Source: Chloranthus sessilifolius (Eukaryota; Streptophyta; Magnoliopsida; Chloranthales; Chloranthaceae). Taken from it: a stretch of 64,000 nucleotides of DNA. The stretch spans positions 8,631,501-8,695,500 of the forward strand of contig CM037596.1 in the NCBI GenBank assembly GCA_021018995.1, in the 5' to 3' direction. How positions within the stretch are numbered: position 1 is the first letter of the stretch; each line of letters starts with the position of its first letter. Position numbers and translations under genes: made by a program. Under the pieces are notes generated by a model. That model saw only the letters and a list, made by a program, of their open reading frames with translations, ran no database searches and was not told the DNA's origin. Shown here piece after piece: positions 22,779 through 35,283 of the stretch.

Positions 22779-23881
22779 AACTCAATAGGTTGTCTCCCTA
22801 GTATTGTCCCATAAGGCCCTCGACCTCCTCTTGAGAATTACCCAACTCAGTTTTACTATATCGGTTCTAACTCTAGTCGAAAGCCAAATCCAACTAGTGA
22901 ATGTATATTTGAAGAATAAGTGATCATTATCTTCAGCTTCTTTCCAACATAAAACACATCTAGAGACAATATTCAACTCTCTTTTATTGAAATTTTCAAT
23001 AGTCACGAGTTTATTGTTCATGGTCATCCAAACAATAAAACTATGCCTAGGGATTGTTCATTTATTCCATATATCCCACCCAATTTTAGCATTTGAGTTT
23101 CTGATAGAGTTAAGCCTAGTTAATTGAAAATTTCCTAGAGGCACTAGCTGACCAAACAACTCTATCATCAAAAGGAATTAAAGGCAATTCATGTGACCGA
23201 ATAAGATCCCAAACTTGTTGCAGTCGCATTGTAGTAGGGTCAGGAAGATGCCAAACACCATTTTGAATAATATTTGACACAAGCGCGTCTTCACTAATCT
23301 CAGTTTGAAGGACAAATCTTCTCCCAAATCTAGTTATGAGAGGAGAGTCCCCCAATCAAGGATCCTTCCACAATCTGACTTTCGTGTCATTGCCAATAAT
23401 AAACTTGATAGATTTCTTAGCTTCATCCCTTATTTTAAGTACGCTTTTCCAAGACCATGAAGAGCAGTTTGGGAGGCAACAAGTCCAAATATCACTAACT
23501 CAAATGTAGTTAGAGAGGATCCATTTAGACCATAAAGAGTTGGGATTGGAGACTAATATTCAGAACAATCCCATGAGAGCAACATCATTTCAATGTTTAA
23601 GCCTTCTAATTTCGAGGCCCCCTTCGTCCATTGGTTTACAAATTTTTTTCCAACTAATCAGGTGAATGGAACTAGACATAGAAGGACCTTTCCACAAAAA
23701 GTTGGCAAATATGGATTCAATTTTATTGAGAAATTTCATAGGAAGGCGAAAACTAGAGGACCAATAAATTTGATAATATTTTAATATAGTTTTGATCATT
23801 TCCATCCAACCCGCATATGAAAGTAAGAGACATTTCCAAGATTCCAATTTTTGAAGAAACTTGTCAATAAGGGGTTGGCAC

Positions 23882-25048
23882 CAAGGTATCAAATATTGGT
23901 CGATACCGATACATATCGGTTTTTTGGCCGTATCAGGTATCCGCCACATATTAGACATGATTTGCCCGATCTGCAGCAATCAGTTGTGCGGCCAATATTT
24001 TTGCACGAGCTTCTGCAGTGCATCTTCTCCAAGGCTCCACAGTCCTTTGGTGTGATCATGCAATCTGATCCATTTCTCGACAACACAGAAAAGAAAATAA
24101 AACCAAAGATTTTCGCTCTTTGAGAAGAGAATAGAAGCGAGAAGAGAATGGAAGAGTGACTTTGCGGGTTGCTTGCATACAGCTAGCAAAGGACACGTGT
24201 TAGCAGAGCCAGCCGCTTCACTTGGGATTTGGGATATTGAGGACACGTGTTAGCACTTAGCAGAGTCAGCCGCTTCACTTGGGATTTGGGATATTGGCTG
24301 TGCTAGGCTGGATAGCATTAGGTGTATGAGTATCTCTATCTACACCTACCAATTTAAGCTATTGTAAACTAACACTTTACTAAAATGCCCATGTCCTGAT
24401 GCCTTTAAAATCGTTGATTGCGTCGGATTAGATGATAGAGGTCATATTTCCGTCGATATTTAACACAATAGATCTTAAGATCATGAATCACCTATCAAAT
24501 GGTAAGTTTTTTATTCCATATGTCATAGATCCCTAAAATACCTCGTGAATCATATTGCACACATCACACTCAAACGTCATTATACGTCTATTTTTTGGAA
24601 ATATGTTATTCGTGGAATTAAAAACTAACCGCCTAATATGGGAATCATGAACTCAATATCTAATTTGTGAAAGATAGGAGTGAAACATGACCTCCATCAT
24701 CTGATTCAATGCAATCAACGAGTTTGGGATGTGGGCGCATTTAGTAAACATGTAGTTGCAAACAGAGGTACCCAAACAAATTCAGTTTTTGAATTTTAAA
24801 CAGCCACACACAGAAATGACGTGACAAGTCCAGCCTGTCAAACTTGCTACAAACAGCGATCAAACTATCGTGCCGAGCTGAAATCATCTGTTCCTACACT
24901 TGTTAAAGTGAACGGTCGGTGTTAGATTCATGGAGAGAGCTTGTTGCAGGTGACAAATACAAAATCGCAGCAACGTATCAGTATCTACCGATACGTATCA
25001 GTCCTTCACAGACCGATACCCGATACCAATACCCGCATTGACTCCTTG
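23882..25048. mobile_element. hAT-like non-autonomous element, 1167 bp, inside the LINE
   Basis: Left end CAAGGTATCAAATATTGG; right end reverse-complemented CAAGGAGTCAATGCGGGTATTGG, both running into CGATAC/TATCGG-rich sequence. Flanks GTTGGCAC (23874-23881) and TTTGGCAC (25049-25056) are an 8 bp duplication with one mismatch. Removing the insert restores the LINE reading MTFAMCQ-PLIDKFLQ in one frame. An 8 bp duplication and CA...TG ends point to hAT (inference). No transposase is seen. Confidence 0.8.
24188..24296. repeat. Tandem pair of about 55 bp with ACACGTGT core
   Basis: Two copies of GGACACGTGTTAGCA followed by CAGAG(C/T)CAGCCGCTTCACT and GGGATTTGGGATATTG lie in tandem inside the hAT-like element. 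The second has a 6-7 bp extra stretch. Confidence 0.8.
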
Positions 25049-26395
25049 TTTGGCACATGGCAAAAGTCATTTTAGAATAAAAATGGGGTAGGCCAAGGTA
25101 TTTGATTGGTAGGGTTCCAATAAAAAACTTAAGGATTTCACATATGACTTGTTGATTGGAACATGTCTCACTAAAAAATTAGTTGCTTTTGCTTTCATTG
25201 GCTTAAAGACCCGAAGCAATATGAAACTAAGTAAGACAATTGTGTATTTTCTTAACAGAGTTAATATCATCATTAGAGAAAATAAGGAAATCATCTACGA
25301 ACATTAAATGGGATATTTTAGGGTTGGATGAAATCAGATCAACACCAATTAAATCATTATCAATTTTATTTTCAAGAATGCATGATAATGCTTCCATGAC
25401 AAGGGTGAACAATAAAGGGGATAAAGGGTCCCCTTGTCTTAAACCACAATAACTCGAAAAATAATCATAAGGAGACCCATTAATAAGAACAGAAAGGATG
25501 GTGTGGAAATGCATTTCCAAATCTAGTTCTTCCAGGTACTATCAAAACCAAGTTGATCCAGGACATCAATGACAAAATTCCAATGAACTTTGTTATAAGC
25601 TTTTTTGAGATTCACTTTGACACAAAAATTTTTTGGAGCATTATTGGTTTGAAAATTTTGGACCAGTTCATGAGCAAGGAGGATATTATCAGAGATCCTC
25701 CTGCCTTTGATAAAAGCCAATTGATTGCATGATAAAAGACTAGGAAGAATTGTTGTTAATCTATTAGACAATACTTTGGTGATAGTCTTGTATAGAAAAT
25801 TGCACAAGGCAATAGGTCTATATTTATCAAAGGTGTTTTCGGAATAAGTTTAATAAATGTAGTGTTAATGGAATGAAGCATTTTAGATTTACAAAAAAAA
25901 TTACTCACATCGCAAGTAGTGTCGTCTCTGATGATATCCCAATAAGCAGTGAAGAATTCAGCACGATATCCGTACGGTCCAGGAGCTCTATTGGTGAGGC
26001 CTTCAGAAATGCTCTTCTTAATCTCCTCATTAGATATGGGCTCAGATAGCTTGGCAGTTGTCTCAACACTCAACTTCCTTCAAAATGGAATGGAATAGTG
26101 ACTATAGGAAGATTCCAAACTGAAGATATTTGGAAAAAAGTTGTTGCTTCTCTTCCAATAGCCTCCTGGCCGTAAGTAATATTCCCATCAGGAGTTATGA
26201 GAGAATGTAAGCTATTTCTTGAGATTCTATAGGCTATCTTGGCATGGTAACTTTTAATGCATCGATCCACTTGACTATTCTATTGAACTCGGGTTTTTGT
26301 TTTGGCAAACTCCTCTTCAATCTCAAGAGGGCAGGCTGGTATTTTATGTTGAATTTCTTTCAGCTTGGGAAATCCTCACCTTACAAGCTGAGTTG

Positions 26396-26717
26396 GTTTT
26401 GTAAGGTTGAGTTAGGGTCATGGGATTCTACAGATTATAGGTATTGAAAATGATGGAAATGGGGTCAACCTATTTATATGAAGTTTCTTTGGCCCAAACC
26501 CGACCCATTAAGCTGGACAGAAAGAGTCGCTTGTTAGCCTGTTTTTTCCGTCCGTTAATACGTTGCATAGTTAACAAATTGTGTTACAACATAGTGTTAG
26601 CAGCAACAAAGAGAAATATGCTCCCCCATCTCTATCTGTCAAGGTGTCCCAAAACTCTTGAATTAATCAAAATTTTGAAATAATTCTCCAAAGGTATAAT
26701 GGCTCTTGACAGATATT
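26396..26717. repeat. LTR-like fragment next to the LINE, shared by both duplication units
   Basis: Contains TTTTGTAAGGTTGAGTTAGG and CATGGGATTCTACAGATTAT, related to the LTR end at 6230-6281. Then comes non-coding sequence ending at the copia target site. The homologous copy lies at 34730-35010. Confidence 0.6.
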
Positions 26718-26722
26718 TAAAC

Positions 26723-27507
26723 TGTTGGATAAAATAGGGACGGGAAGTAGGAAGAGACACACAGATCCGGTTCGAGGCACGAAGAATTTCGTTGTCTTTA
26801 AACCAATTTTTGCCCCCACCACTTCAATCAAGTGGTCACCAATGGGTTACTGACAAAATAGTTCCAGGATACAACGAATCGGTTGTGTGTTCGTGTGATC
26901 AGATTTGGCGAATCCAATCACGCTAACAGAACACCAAATAAGCGCAAGAGTTTCTGAAACTATCTTTAAGACAGAGATAAAATAAATAAAAACGCAGTAA
27001 AGAAAATGAGGGTCTTGAGACCCTTTTATAGAAATCACGCACCGTTTTGAGAACAGACATATCCGTTGAAAATAATTGAATGGACATATCCATTTTAAGT
27101 AACTGAATGGTCGAATAAGACATCAAGACACAACGATTTCAAATCAAACGAAATAACTAAATAGTTTAAAATTTAAATGGGCTGTTACAGTTTTGTCCAA
27201 AAGTTTAACTAAATACACCACATCAAGACGCATCGCCACGACAGTGCACGTGCGTCTCCCGTCATCCGTCCCATCCGACCACCCAGCTCGGCTCGGCGTC
27301 GTGTGATGAGATGAGGTCCATAGCGGTGGAAGGTAAAAAATTCGGTGCCCCTTGGGTGAAGGCTATAAGCCTTGAGCCAAGGCTACTACATGTAACCCAA
27401 ACCCATATCTTGGGTTTACACGATGTGGGACAAAACCCATTTTAAAAGTAAGAGCAAAGAAACCTTTTAAAAGTAAGAGTTTAAAAAACTCTTTAAAATA
27501 TCCAACA
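26723..27507 (-). repeat. 3' LTR of the copia element (785 bp)
   Basis: Matches 32105-32837 in order and orientation. On its right is CCCCCAC (27511-27517), the complement of the element's polypurine tract GTGGGGG, which identifies this as the 3' LTR of a minus-strand element. Confidence 0.9.
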
Positions 27508-28124
27508 ATCCCCCACTTTTTTAAAATTAAAAAAAATAAATTAAAAACTTTTAAAATATCAAATAGTCCCCCACTATTTTAAATATTTGAAATAGAGCAA
27601 AGACAAAAATATGTGCATAAATGAAAATATCATATAGACTTGAATTTTCACTTCAATGAAAATAATTTAAAGTTTGTTAAGGTATGTAGTAAAACTAAGT
27701 TTTGAATAAAGATCTTACACGACAAATCGGAACTATGTCACACGCATATTTCACATATTTGGTGTTCGATAAAAGGTTAGCACATTTAGGCCCTATGCTA
27801 GTACCCTGATTTTCGTAGGTGTTTATGAGAAAAAGTTATATCTCATTGAAAGCGGCTCCACCCTCACACTTATATAGGTAGACCTATGCGAGATATTCTT
27901 GTAACTTTAACATCTCAACACATAGTGTTATAGGACTATTAAGAGCAATGCTCAACCTCCCCTTATCCATTACAGGTAAAACAATATTCTTCCTAGGATG
28001 TATATGTGATGCTTATTTCTCATCAATGTAGTGGCCTTTAACCGCCACGTATTTATGACTTATTTTTTTCTTTGAACCTAAACATTGATTAAACAAATAG
28101 TAGGTGGGGGGGGTTCTATCATAA

Positions 28125-31100
28125 GTGACTGTTTAGGTTTAATGACTTTAAATCCATCCCGATTAATGTCTTATGAATCTCGTCTCTACCAAGGCTTTTG
28201 GTAAACGAATCCGTCAGATTTTCTGCATACTTGATCCCAATTACTGAGATTATTACATTTCCAAGTAATTATTTTACATAGCTATGTCTTAGACCAATGT
28301 GTCTATTTTTCTCATTATATGTTTGACTATAAGCCTTTGATAATGTTACTTCACTATCATAATGTATAGAGATAGGTGGCAATGATTTAATCATAAATAG
28401 AATTTCTCTTAGTAAATTTTTTAATCATTCCGCTTCTTCTCTACTTGCCGCTAAGACAATGAATTCTGATTTCATAGTGAAATGTGTTATGCAAGTTTAT
28501 TTCTTTGATCCCCATAAGATCGCATCACCTTCAAAAGTAAATATCTATCCACTTGTGGACTTTGATTCTTTTGAACTAGATATCCAACTTACATCGCTAT
28601 ATCATTCTAAAACTTGAGAATATCCAGAAAAATGCAAATCATCATTAATAGTGCCGTTTAAATATAAGAAAAATGAGATATAACATTTCAATGAATAGAA
28701 CTAGGATTACTTGTAAATCTACTTAACTTACTTACCGCAAATGCAATGTCCGACCTTGTACAGTACATCGCATGCGTAAGGCTACCAATAACCCTTGAAT
28801 ATTCTAGCTGTTATACACATCTTCCATCATTTTTAGTTAATTTAATATTCATATCTAAAAGTGTATTGGCAGGTTTTAAATCAAAATAATTGAATCTTTT
28901 CCAGAAAATTTCAATATAATGAAATTGAGTTAAAATTAATGTATTCTCATTGCTTATAATTTTGATTCCCAAAATTAAATCTGCCTGTCCCATGTCTTTC
29001 ATACTAAAAGAACTTAAATAAAAATTTATTTCCAATATAACTTCTAAATTAGTTTCAAAAATAAGTAAATCATCTACATAAAGATATTATAATGTCATGA
29101 TTATTAGAAAATTTATAATATATATTTTTCCGCTTCATTAGTTTTGAAACCAAATTTAGTAATAATATTATCAAACTTTTCATGCCACTATTTTGGTGCT
29201 TGTTTTAACTCATATAGAGATTTAATAAGTTTACAATCTTTCTTTTCTTATCCAGGTAGAATAAGCCCTTCTAGTTGTTCCATATAAACCTCTTCTTTTC
29301 AATCACTATTTAAGAAAGCAGTTTTAATATTCATTTGATGAATTTCTAACTTGTGTACAGATGCTAATGCAATTAGAAGTCTTATAATAGAAATTCTAGC
29401 AATGGATTAATAGGTATCAAAGTAGTCAATACCTTCTTTTTGTCTATATCCTTTGGCAACTAATCTTGTCTTAAATTTTTCTATAGTTTCATCTATGCTT
29501 AGTTTTCTTTTAAATATCTATCTACAACCTATGGATTTAGATCCTTCGAGTAGGTCTACTAATTTTTATGTTTTGTTGCCCATTATAGAGTTGATTTCAT
29601 CACTGATAGCTTCCTTCCAAAAAGTACTATCCCTAGATTTCATGACATCAATAAAAGTTATAAGATCATCTTCTATATTTAGACATAAATGTTTCTTAGT
29701 ATTTTTTGTCATGTTTCCTTCAATAAGATAAATATAATAAGCTTTTGAAAGACTAGTTTTAAATCGTTGACGTTTACTTCTTCTAGGTTCAATGATGACT
29801 TCTTCGTCACTCGAAGATTCAATAACTTCTTTAGATTTGGAAGATTCTTCATCTTCATAAGTTAGACTTTCATTATCTAATTTATTAGTCAGAGTAGTAA
29901 ACTTAGATTCATAGAATATAACATCTCTAGATTCTATTATAGTATTTTTATCTATATTATCATTAGATTTCATAACTATAAATATGAAAACCTTACTATT
30001 TTGTGCATAATTGACAAATGCACACTCAATAGTTCTAAGACCTATCTTAGGTCTTTTAGGATTTACTAATCTAACAAGTGTTTGATACCCCCACACTTTG
30101 AAATAGGTTAGACTAGAATTTCTATTTTTCCAAGGTTCTTAAGGTGTAGTTAGAGTTTTTTTATGTGAAATTCTATTCAAAATATGAGTAGCGATTAACA
30201 ACACTTCACCTTATAAATTTTTATCTAAATTAGCGTTGACCAATATTGTATTAGTCATTTCTACTAATGTTTTATTTTTTCTTTCAGCAACTCCGTTTTA
30301 TTGCGATGTAGAAGGGGCTGTCACTTCATAACGAATTCCATGTACTTCACAGAATTCAGAGAAGTCATTTGACATGTATTCGCCACTCCTATCAGGTCTA
30401 ATGACTTTTATTCTTTTATTTAATTAATTTTTCACTAAAGCTTTATAAATTAAATTTTTTTTAAAAGCCTCATTTTTAGTATTTAATAAATATATATGAG
30501 CATATCTTGAAAAATCATTTATAAAAGTAATAAAATATCATTTTCCTCCTCTAGTAGGAACATTGTTTAAATCACAAATGTTACTGTGTATTAGATCTAA
30601 TAAACACGAATTTCTAATGACACTAGGAAAAAGTTTTATAGTAATTTTTGTTTTAGCACATATACTACAAGAACCACTATAAAAAAATTCAGGTTTAAGA
30701 ATTAAATCTAAGTTAGTCATGTATTGCATAGATCTACAATTAACATTTCCTAATCTATCATACCATAAACTAGAAAGAGAGATCGAGTAAGAAGAATGAG
30801 AGACTTTATTCATTTGATTAGTTACATTTAATTTGAACATGTCTCCCATGGCATTTCTTTTTCTCACAAATTCACCATATTTAGATAAGATAAACTTATC
30901 GAATTCAAATACTAGTTTGGAATCATGCTTGATTAGTAAACCATCCGATACAAGATTTTTATGAATGCCGGGTACATGAAGGACATCAGTAAGTGTCACG
31001 ACTTTTTCAGATGTAAAATTTAATTTCACTTTTTCACGTCCTATGATCTTTGTCGTAGATGAGTTTCCCATGAAGAGATTTTAATCATCGTCAGCTTTGT

Positions 31101-32089
31101 CAAACGTCACAAATATGTCACGATTATTACAGACATGTTTTGTTGCACCTGTGTCGATTCACCATTCATTGATGTCACCAATCAGATTTACTTCCGAAAG
31201 AACGACTATAAAGTTCCTTTTTTCGTCCACTACATTCACTTGATTCTTCAATTTCTTGAAGAGGCGACAATCCTATTTGAAGTGCCCGGGTTTCCCACAG
31301 TGATAGCATCCACTGCTCTTCGGTATCATGGTCTTGGTGAATTTCTTATTCTCCTTGGATTAAGAATATCCTCTCTTCCTCTTCTTTGACGGTCCACTGA
31401 AAACCTTAGACTCAATCAAGTGTGTTTTTAATGTCATATCGATGTGATCTTCGGTTTTGTCTCTAATTCGATATTCATTCTTAATACGTAAATGAAGGAG
31501 AAGATCTTCCATAGAAATCTTCTCGTTATTACGCTTAAAGATTTTTTAGTAATCTTTTCAAGATAGAGGCAACTTGACGATTATCGGGCACCACCTAAAA
31601 AATCCTCATCGAAATGAGAACCATTAACAAGCAATCATATAATTTATAACAACTTGAAAATCATGCATTTGGCTAAGAATAAGTTTATTATCAACCATCT
31701 TAAAATTGAAAAATTGATTGATAATGTAAGAATTATACCATGGGTATTCAGTTTTGCATTTCTTCTCGAGTGCATCCCAGAGTCCTTCGAATTGTTATAG
31801 GTGTATTAGACATCGAACAAAGAATCTGACAATATATTCAAAATGTAATCCTTGCAGGTGTAGTCGTCGTCGTCCTATTTCTACTTTTACGGCTTTCATT
31901 GAGAGTGGATGATTCGGTAACAGTCGAAAAAGGAATTGTGAGAACGTATACAACTTTCTGCGTGATCAACATATAATGTAATTTATGTTTCCACCGTTTG
32001 AAATTCGAACCATCAAAACTTTCCAACTTGTGGATGTTGTTGGGTAGCGCAGGATGCAATTTTGTGGAGATCGTAAAAATCTGGGCCAA
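28125..32089 (-). pseudogene. Copia gag-pol polyprotein, broken
   Basis: From right to left: gag start LESFDGSNFKRWKHKLHYML (31838-32089); gag zinc knuckle CYHCGKPGHFK-stop-DC (about 31260-31310), with an in-frame amber stop inside the knuckle; the VTLTDVLHVPGIHKNLVS protease/pre-integrase region and LWYDRLGNVN (30538-31071); the integrase C-terminal stretch RLVNPKRPKIGLRTIECAFV (29990-30090) leading to the RT start FWKEAISDEINSIM (29570); RT C-terminal MKDMGQADLILGIKI (28940-28990); and the RNase H end ENLTDSFTKSLGRDEIHK (28165-28220). Domain order integrase before RT defines Ty1/copia. The number of stops shows it is not functional. Confidence 0.9.
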
Positions 32090-32104
32090 AAATTGGTTTA
32101 AAAT

Positions 32105-32837
32105 TGTTGGATAAAATGGGGACGGGAAGTAGGAAGAGACACAAAGATCCAGTTTAAGTCATGAAGAATTCCGTTGTCTTTAAACCAAAATTTTCCCCCA
32201 CCACTTCAATCAAGTGGTCACCAACGAGTTACTGGCAAAATGGCTCCAAGATACAACGAATCGGTTGTGTGTTCGTGTGATCAGATTTGATGAATATGAT
32301 CACGCTACCAGAACACCAAATAAGGGTAGGAGTCTTTGAAACTATCTTTAAAACAGAGATAAAATAAATGAAAACGCAGTAAATAAAACGAGGGTCTCGG
32401 GACCCTTTTATAGAAATCACGGACCGTTTTGAGAACGGACATATCCGTTGAAAATAACAGAACAGACATATCCGTTTTAAATAATTGAACGGTTGTTTAA
32501 GACTTATCCGAATACAGCGGTTTCAAATTAAACGAAATAATTGAACGGTTTAAAATTTAAACGGGTGGTTACACTTTTATCCAAAAGTTTAACTAAATGC
32601 ACCACACCGCCACGTGCACGTGCCTGTCCTGGCTCGCTCGGTCCACGCGTGTGTGTGTGATGACAGATGAGGTGCATGGCAGTGGAAGATACAAATTCGG
32701 TGCCCCCTGGGTAAAGGCTACAACCCTTAAGCCAAGGCTACTACATGTAATGCAAACCCATTTCTTGGGTTTACACTATGTGGGACAAAACCCATTTTAA
32801 AAGAAAGAGTTTAAAAAACTCTTTAAAATATCTAACA
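32105..32837 (-). repeat. 5' LTR of the copia element (733 bp)
   Basis: Starts TGTTGGATAAAATGGGGACG, ends AAAATATCTAACA, followed by the TAAAC duplication. It adjoins the gag side of the polyprotein. Confidence 0.9.
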
Positions 32838-32842
32838 TAAAC

Positions 32843-34400
32843 ACCACCAACATGGTGTTTAAATGATCTTATACCATTAAAATTAGACCTCTTATCTCAC
32901 ACCATTGAAGTGTAGTTTATTACTATGCCATGTGGCGCACATTTGTGGTCAATCTAAATTGTTGGAGTGACAATCTATCAATGGAACATCTCTCAATCAA
33001 AAGAAAGATGCCTATAAATGGATGTGAACCATACGATTGATAGACTTTATATCAGCCATTAAAACTAAAAACTACGGTTATCATTATAATCAACAAATCT
33101 GAAGGTCTAAATCTCCCTAAAACATCATTTTTTGGGCTTGTTGCACCCTACAGCTATGATCTATCACATTGACGGTATAGATAACCCAAATCTTTGGTAT
33201 GTTAGTAATATGCCATGGGATTAAGTGTTGGCGTCTCCCTTCTACGATAACAGGATACCCTGTAGTGTGTGTAAATCGTAAAATACTCGTTACAGGGTCG
33301 GGAAGAGGGCATACCTTAGGGAGTAGTCCAAGCCTAAACTTGGGATTACCCTAAGTGATTTAAAAAAACATCATTTTGGGGTTTAAATGACAGCTAGGGG
33401 AGTCGGGTCCTTCTCCAAATAAGAGGTTTGCCGAACTTCTTACCGAACATTCACTTGATTTATCAATTCTTCAAACTTTTCTACAAAATTTCTAAATTTA
33501 ACAAATTATCGATTTTTTTTCATTTTGAGATGTTTTAATCATACTTCGTATTCTTTTTCTTATGATTCTCAAATGTTAATGTATGCCAGACTATATAAAT
33601 ATTTTATAATCCACCATTTTTTTCTCTAAATCTTTGGGGAATTAAACCGAACTAGCACTCCAAATAATTACAGAAGCCGAACTAGGTTACCATGCTATCA
33701 AGTGCAAAATCATCTGTTTAATTAATTGGGCAGTGTTTGAGTAATTGAAGCTTCTCTAATGAACTATCTTTTGAATCTCTGCTTTTTATAATTTTTTCTT
33801 TTTGTTAGGTACGTTGGGATTAAACTTATGACCTCAAGGTTACCTCATTGTACCCTATTAGAAGAAGCAATTGATTGCACAATTTATACAAATCCTCTCT
33901 ACAAATTTTCAGCTGTAGTCTGCCTTAAAGGGGACCATCAACTTCCAAGCCTAGATTTAGATTTATATGCATCAAATATTTTTCACAGTTAGAGTCACTG
34001 TCATATCTGATGACACTAGGTGCCATTTCACAAAACAAAATAGGCACTGATTTTTAGAAATTAATTGGATGGCCCAAATCAAGTGGCATATATAAAGAAT
34101 TTATCTACAATGAGTGAAGTGTTTAAAGGTAAGTGGCCGCTGTGCCTAGTTCTTGCTGTCAAATTCAAAACAGTCAAATACCATCTAAAATTAATAATAC
34201 ATTAAATTTAAATTATAGCAATTAATTTGATAATATTGTAACGCTCTGGCTCGTGCCTTCTGCGCCACGAATCTAATAGTCGTTCATAAAGCTTGATGTA
34301 CGGATTGAGTGTTTCGGTTGATCGCACAGTTATAAGCGAAAGCATTCCATCTTACAATGACCTGCAATGAACTGAATCTTATAACCATATCATCTAGAGT
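32843..34400. other. Rest of duplication unit 1, no gene
   Basis: Non-coding. 32843-33107 and 33815-34400 are repeated in unit 2, while 33110-33815 is private to unit 1 and holds no recognised element. A GTTGGGATTAAACTTATGACC-type phrase near 33806 is a short dispersed repeat also seen near 35940, 45900, 49850 and 49915. Confidence 0.6.
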
Positions 34401-34700
34401 GAAGATATTCTTGAAATAATTTACTGCTTCTCTTCCAATTGTCTCCTGATCATAAGTAATATTCCCATAAGGAGTTATGAGAGAATGTAAGCTATTTCTT
34501 AAAATTCTAGAGGCTATCTTGGCACGGTAAAATTTAGTACATTGATCCTTAGGACTATTCTAATGAACTCGGGCTTTTGTTTTGACAAATTCTTCAATCT
34601 CAAGAGCCTCCCAAAACTTTTTGGAGGGTTCATTTTTCATCTTGGCGAGATCATCATCAAGAGGTGGGGCTTGCATTTTTTATTGAATTTCTTTCAGCTT
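34401..34700 (-). pseudogene. LINE fragment in duplication unit 2
   Basis: Homologous to 26118-26370 of the LINE (minus strand; the region before the RT domain, with GAACTCGGGCTTTTGTTTTG as its counterpart). It is truncated at 34401 by the duplication joint. It retains about 65 bp (near 34605-34670) that unit 1 has lost. Confidence 0.75.
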
Positions 34701-35283
34701 GGACATTCCTCACCTTACAAGCCAGTTTTTGTAAGGTTGAGTTAGGGTCATGGGATTCTACAGATTATAAGTATTGAAAATGATAGAGATAGGCTCAACC
34801 TGTTTATATGAAGTTTCTTTGGCCCAAGCCTGACCCGTTAAGCTGGACTAAAAGAGTCACTTGTTACTTGTTAGACTGTTTTTTCGGCCCATTCATACGT
34901 TGTATAGTTAACAAAATTGTGTTACAACATGGCGTTAGCAGCAACAAAGAAAATTTAGAAATAATTCTGGCCAAAAGTATAATGACTCTTGACCGATATT
35001 TAAATGCCACCAAAATAATGTTTAAATGATCTTATACCATTAAAATTATACCTTTTATCTCACACCATTGAAGTGTAGTTTATTATTATGCCATGTGGCA
35101 CACATCTGTGGTCAATATAAATTGTTAGAGTGACAATCTATCATTGGAACATCTCTCAATCAAAAGAAAGATGCCTATTAGTGGATGTGAACCTTACGAC
35201 TGATGGACTTTATGTCAGCCATTAAAACTAAAAACTATGGTTGACATTATAGTCAACAAATCTAATGGTCTAATTTACTCCGA

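Larger units (their letters stand above)
22779..26395 (-). pseudogene. L1-type LINE ORF2 (RT and zinc-finger-like region), broken
   Basis: Reading right to left on the minus strand: YHAKIAYRISRNSLHSLITP (26130-26260), NRAPGPYGYRAEFFTAYWD (about 25960), VNLKKAYNKVHW (25600), the RT block GLRQGDPLSPLLF and the catalytic-site variant LMFVDDFLIF (25270-25440), YLGLPHFYSKMTFAMCQ just right of an insertion at 23882-25048, then PLIDKFLQKLESWKCLLLS, IFANFLWKG and GGLEIRRLKH (23590-23873). Last comes the zf-RVT-like NIVSRCVLCWKEAEDNDHLF (22900-22990). Frameshifts and stops occur, so it is dead. The final RNase H part lies at 6481-6894, beyond the Sirevirus-like insertion. ORF1 is not seen. Confidence 0.9.
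26723..32837 (-). mobile_element. Ty1/copia retrotransposon with both LTRs, 6.1 kb, TSD TAAAC
   Basis: LTRs at 26723-27507 and 32105-32837 share termini TGTTGGATAAAAT...TAACA/CCAACA. The 5 bp duplication TAAAC is perfect (26718-26722 and 32838-32842). The minus-strand order from the right is gag start, zinc knuckle, protease/pre-integrase region, integrase, RT and RNase H, then a polypurine tract against the left LTR, as expected for Ty1/copia. Stops and frameshifts run through the polyprotein, so it is inactive. The sister duplication unit retains the empty site near 35005. Confidence 0.95.
26118..34400. repeat. Tandem segmental duplication, unit 1 (about 2.16 kb plus copia insertion)
   Basis: From the LINE stretch AACTGAAGATATTT through the LTR-like fragment, the TTTAAATGATCTTATACC block (32860) and the block ending ATAACCATATCATCTAGAGTG, this unit is repeated in the same order and orientation at 34401-36494. 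It contains a 6.1 kb copia element at 26723-32837 that the second unit lacks. It has private sequence at about 33110-33815 and lacks about 65 bp of LINE present in unit 2. Confidence 0.85.

Noticed and set aside
23851-24246. Several overlapping ORFs in the hAT-like element
   Set aside because: They cross the element's left boundary or have no transposase-like motif; no frame is preferred.
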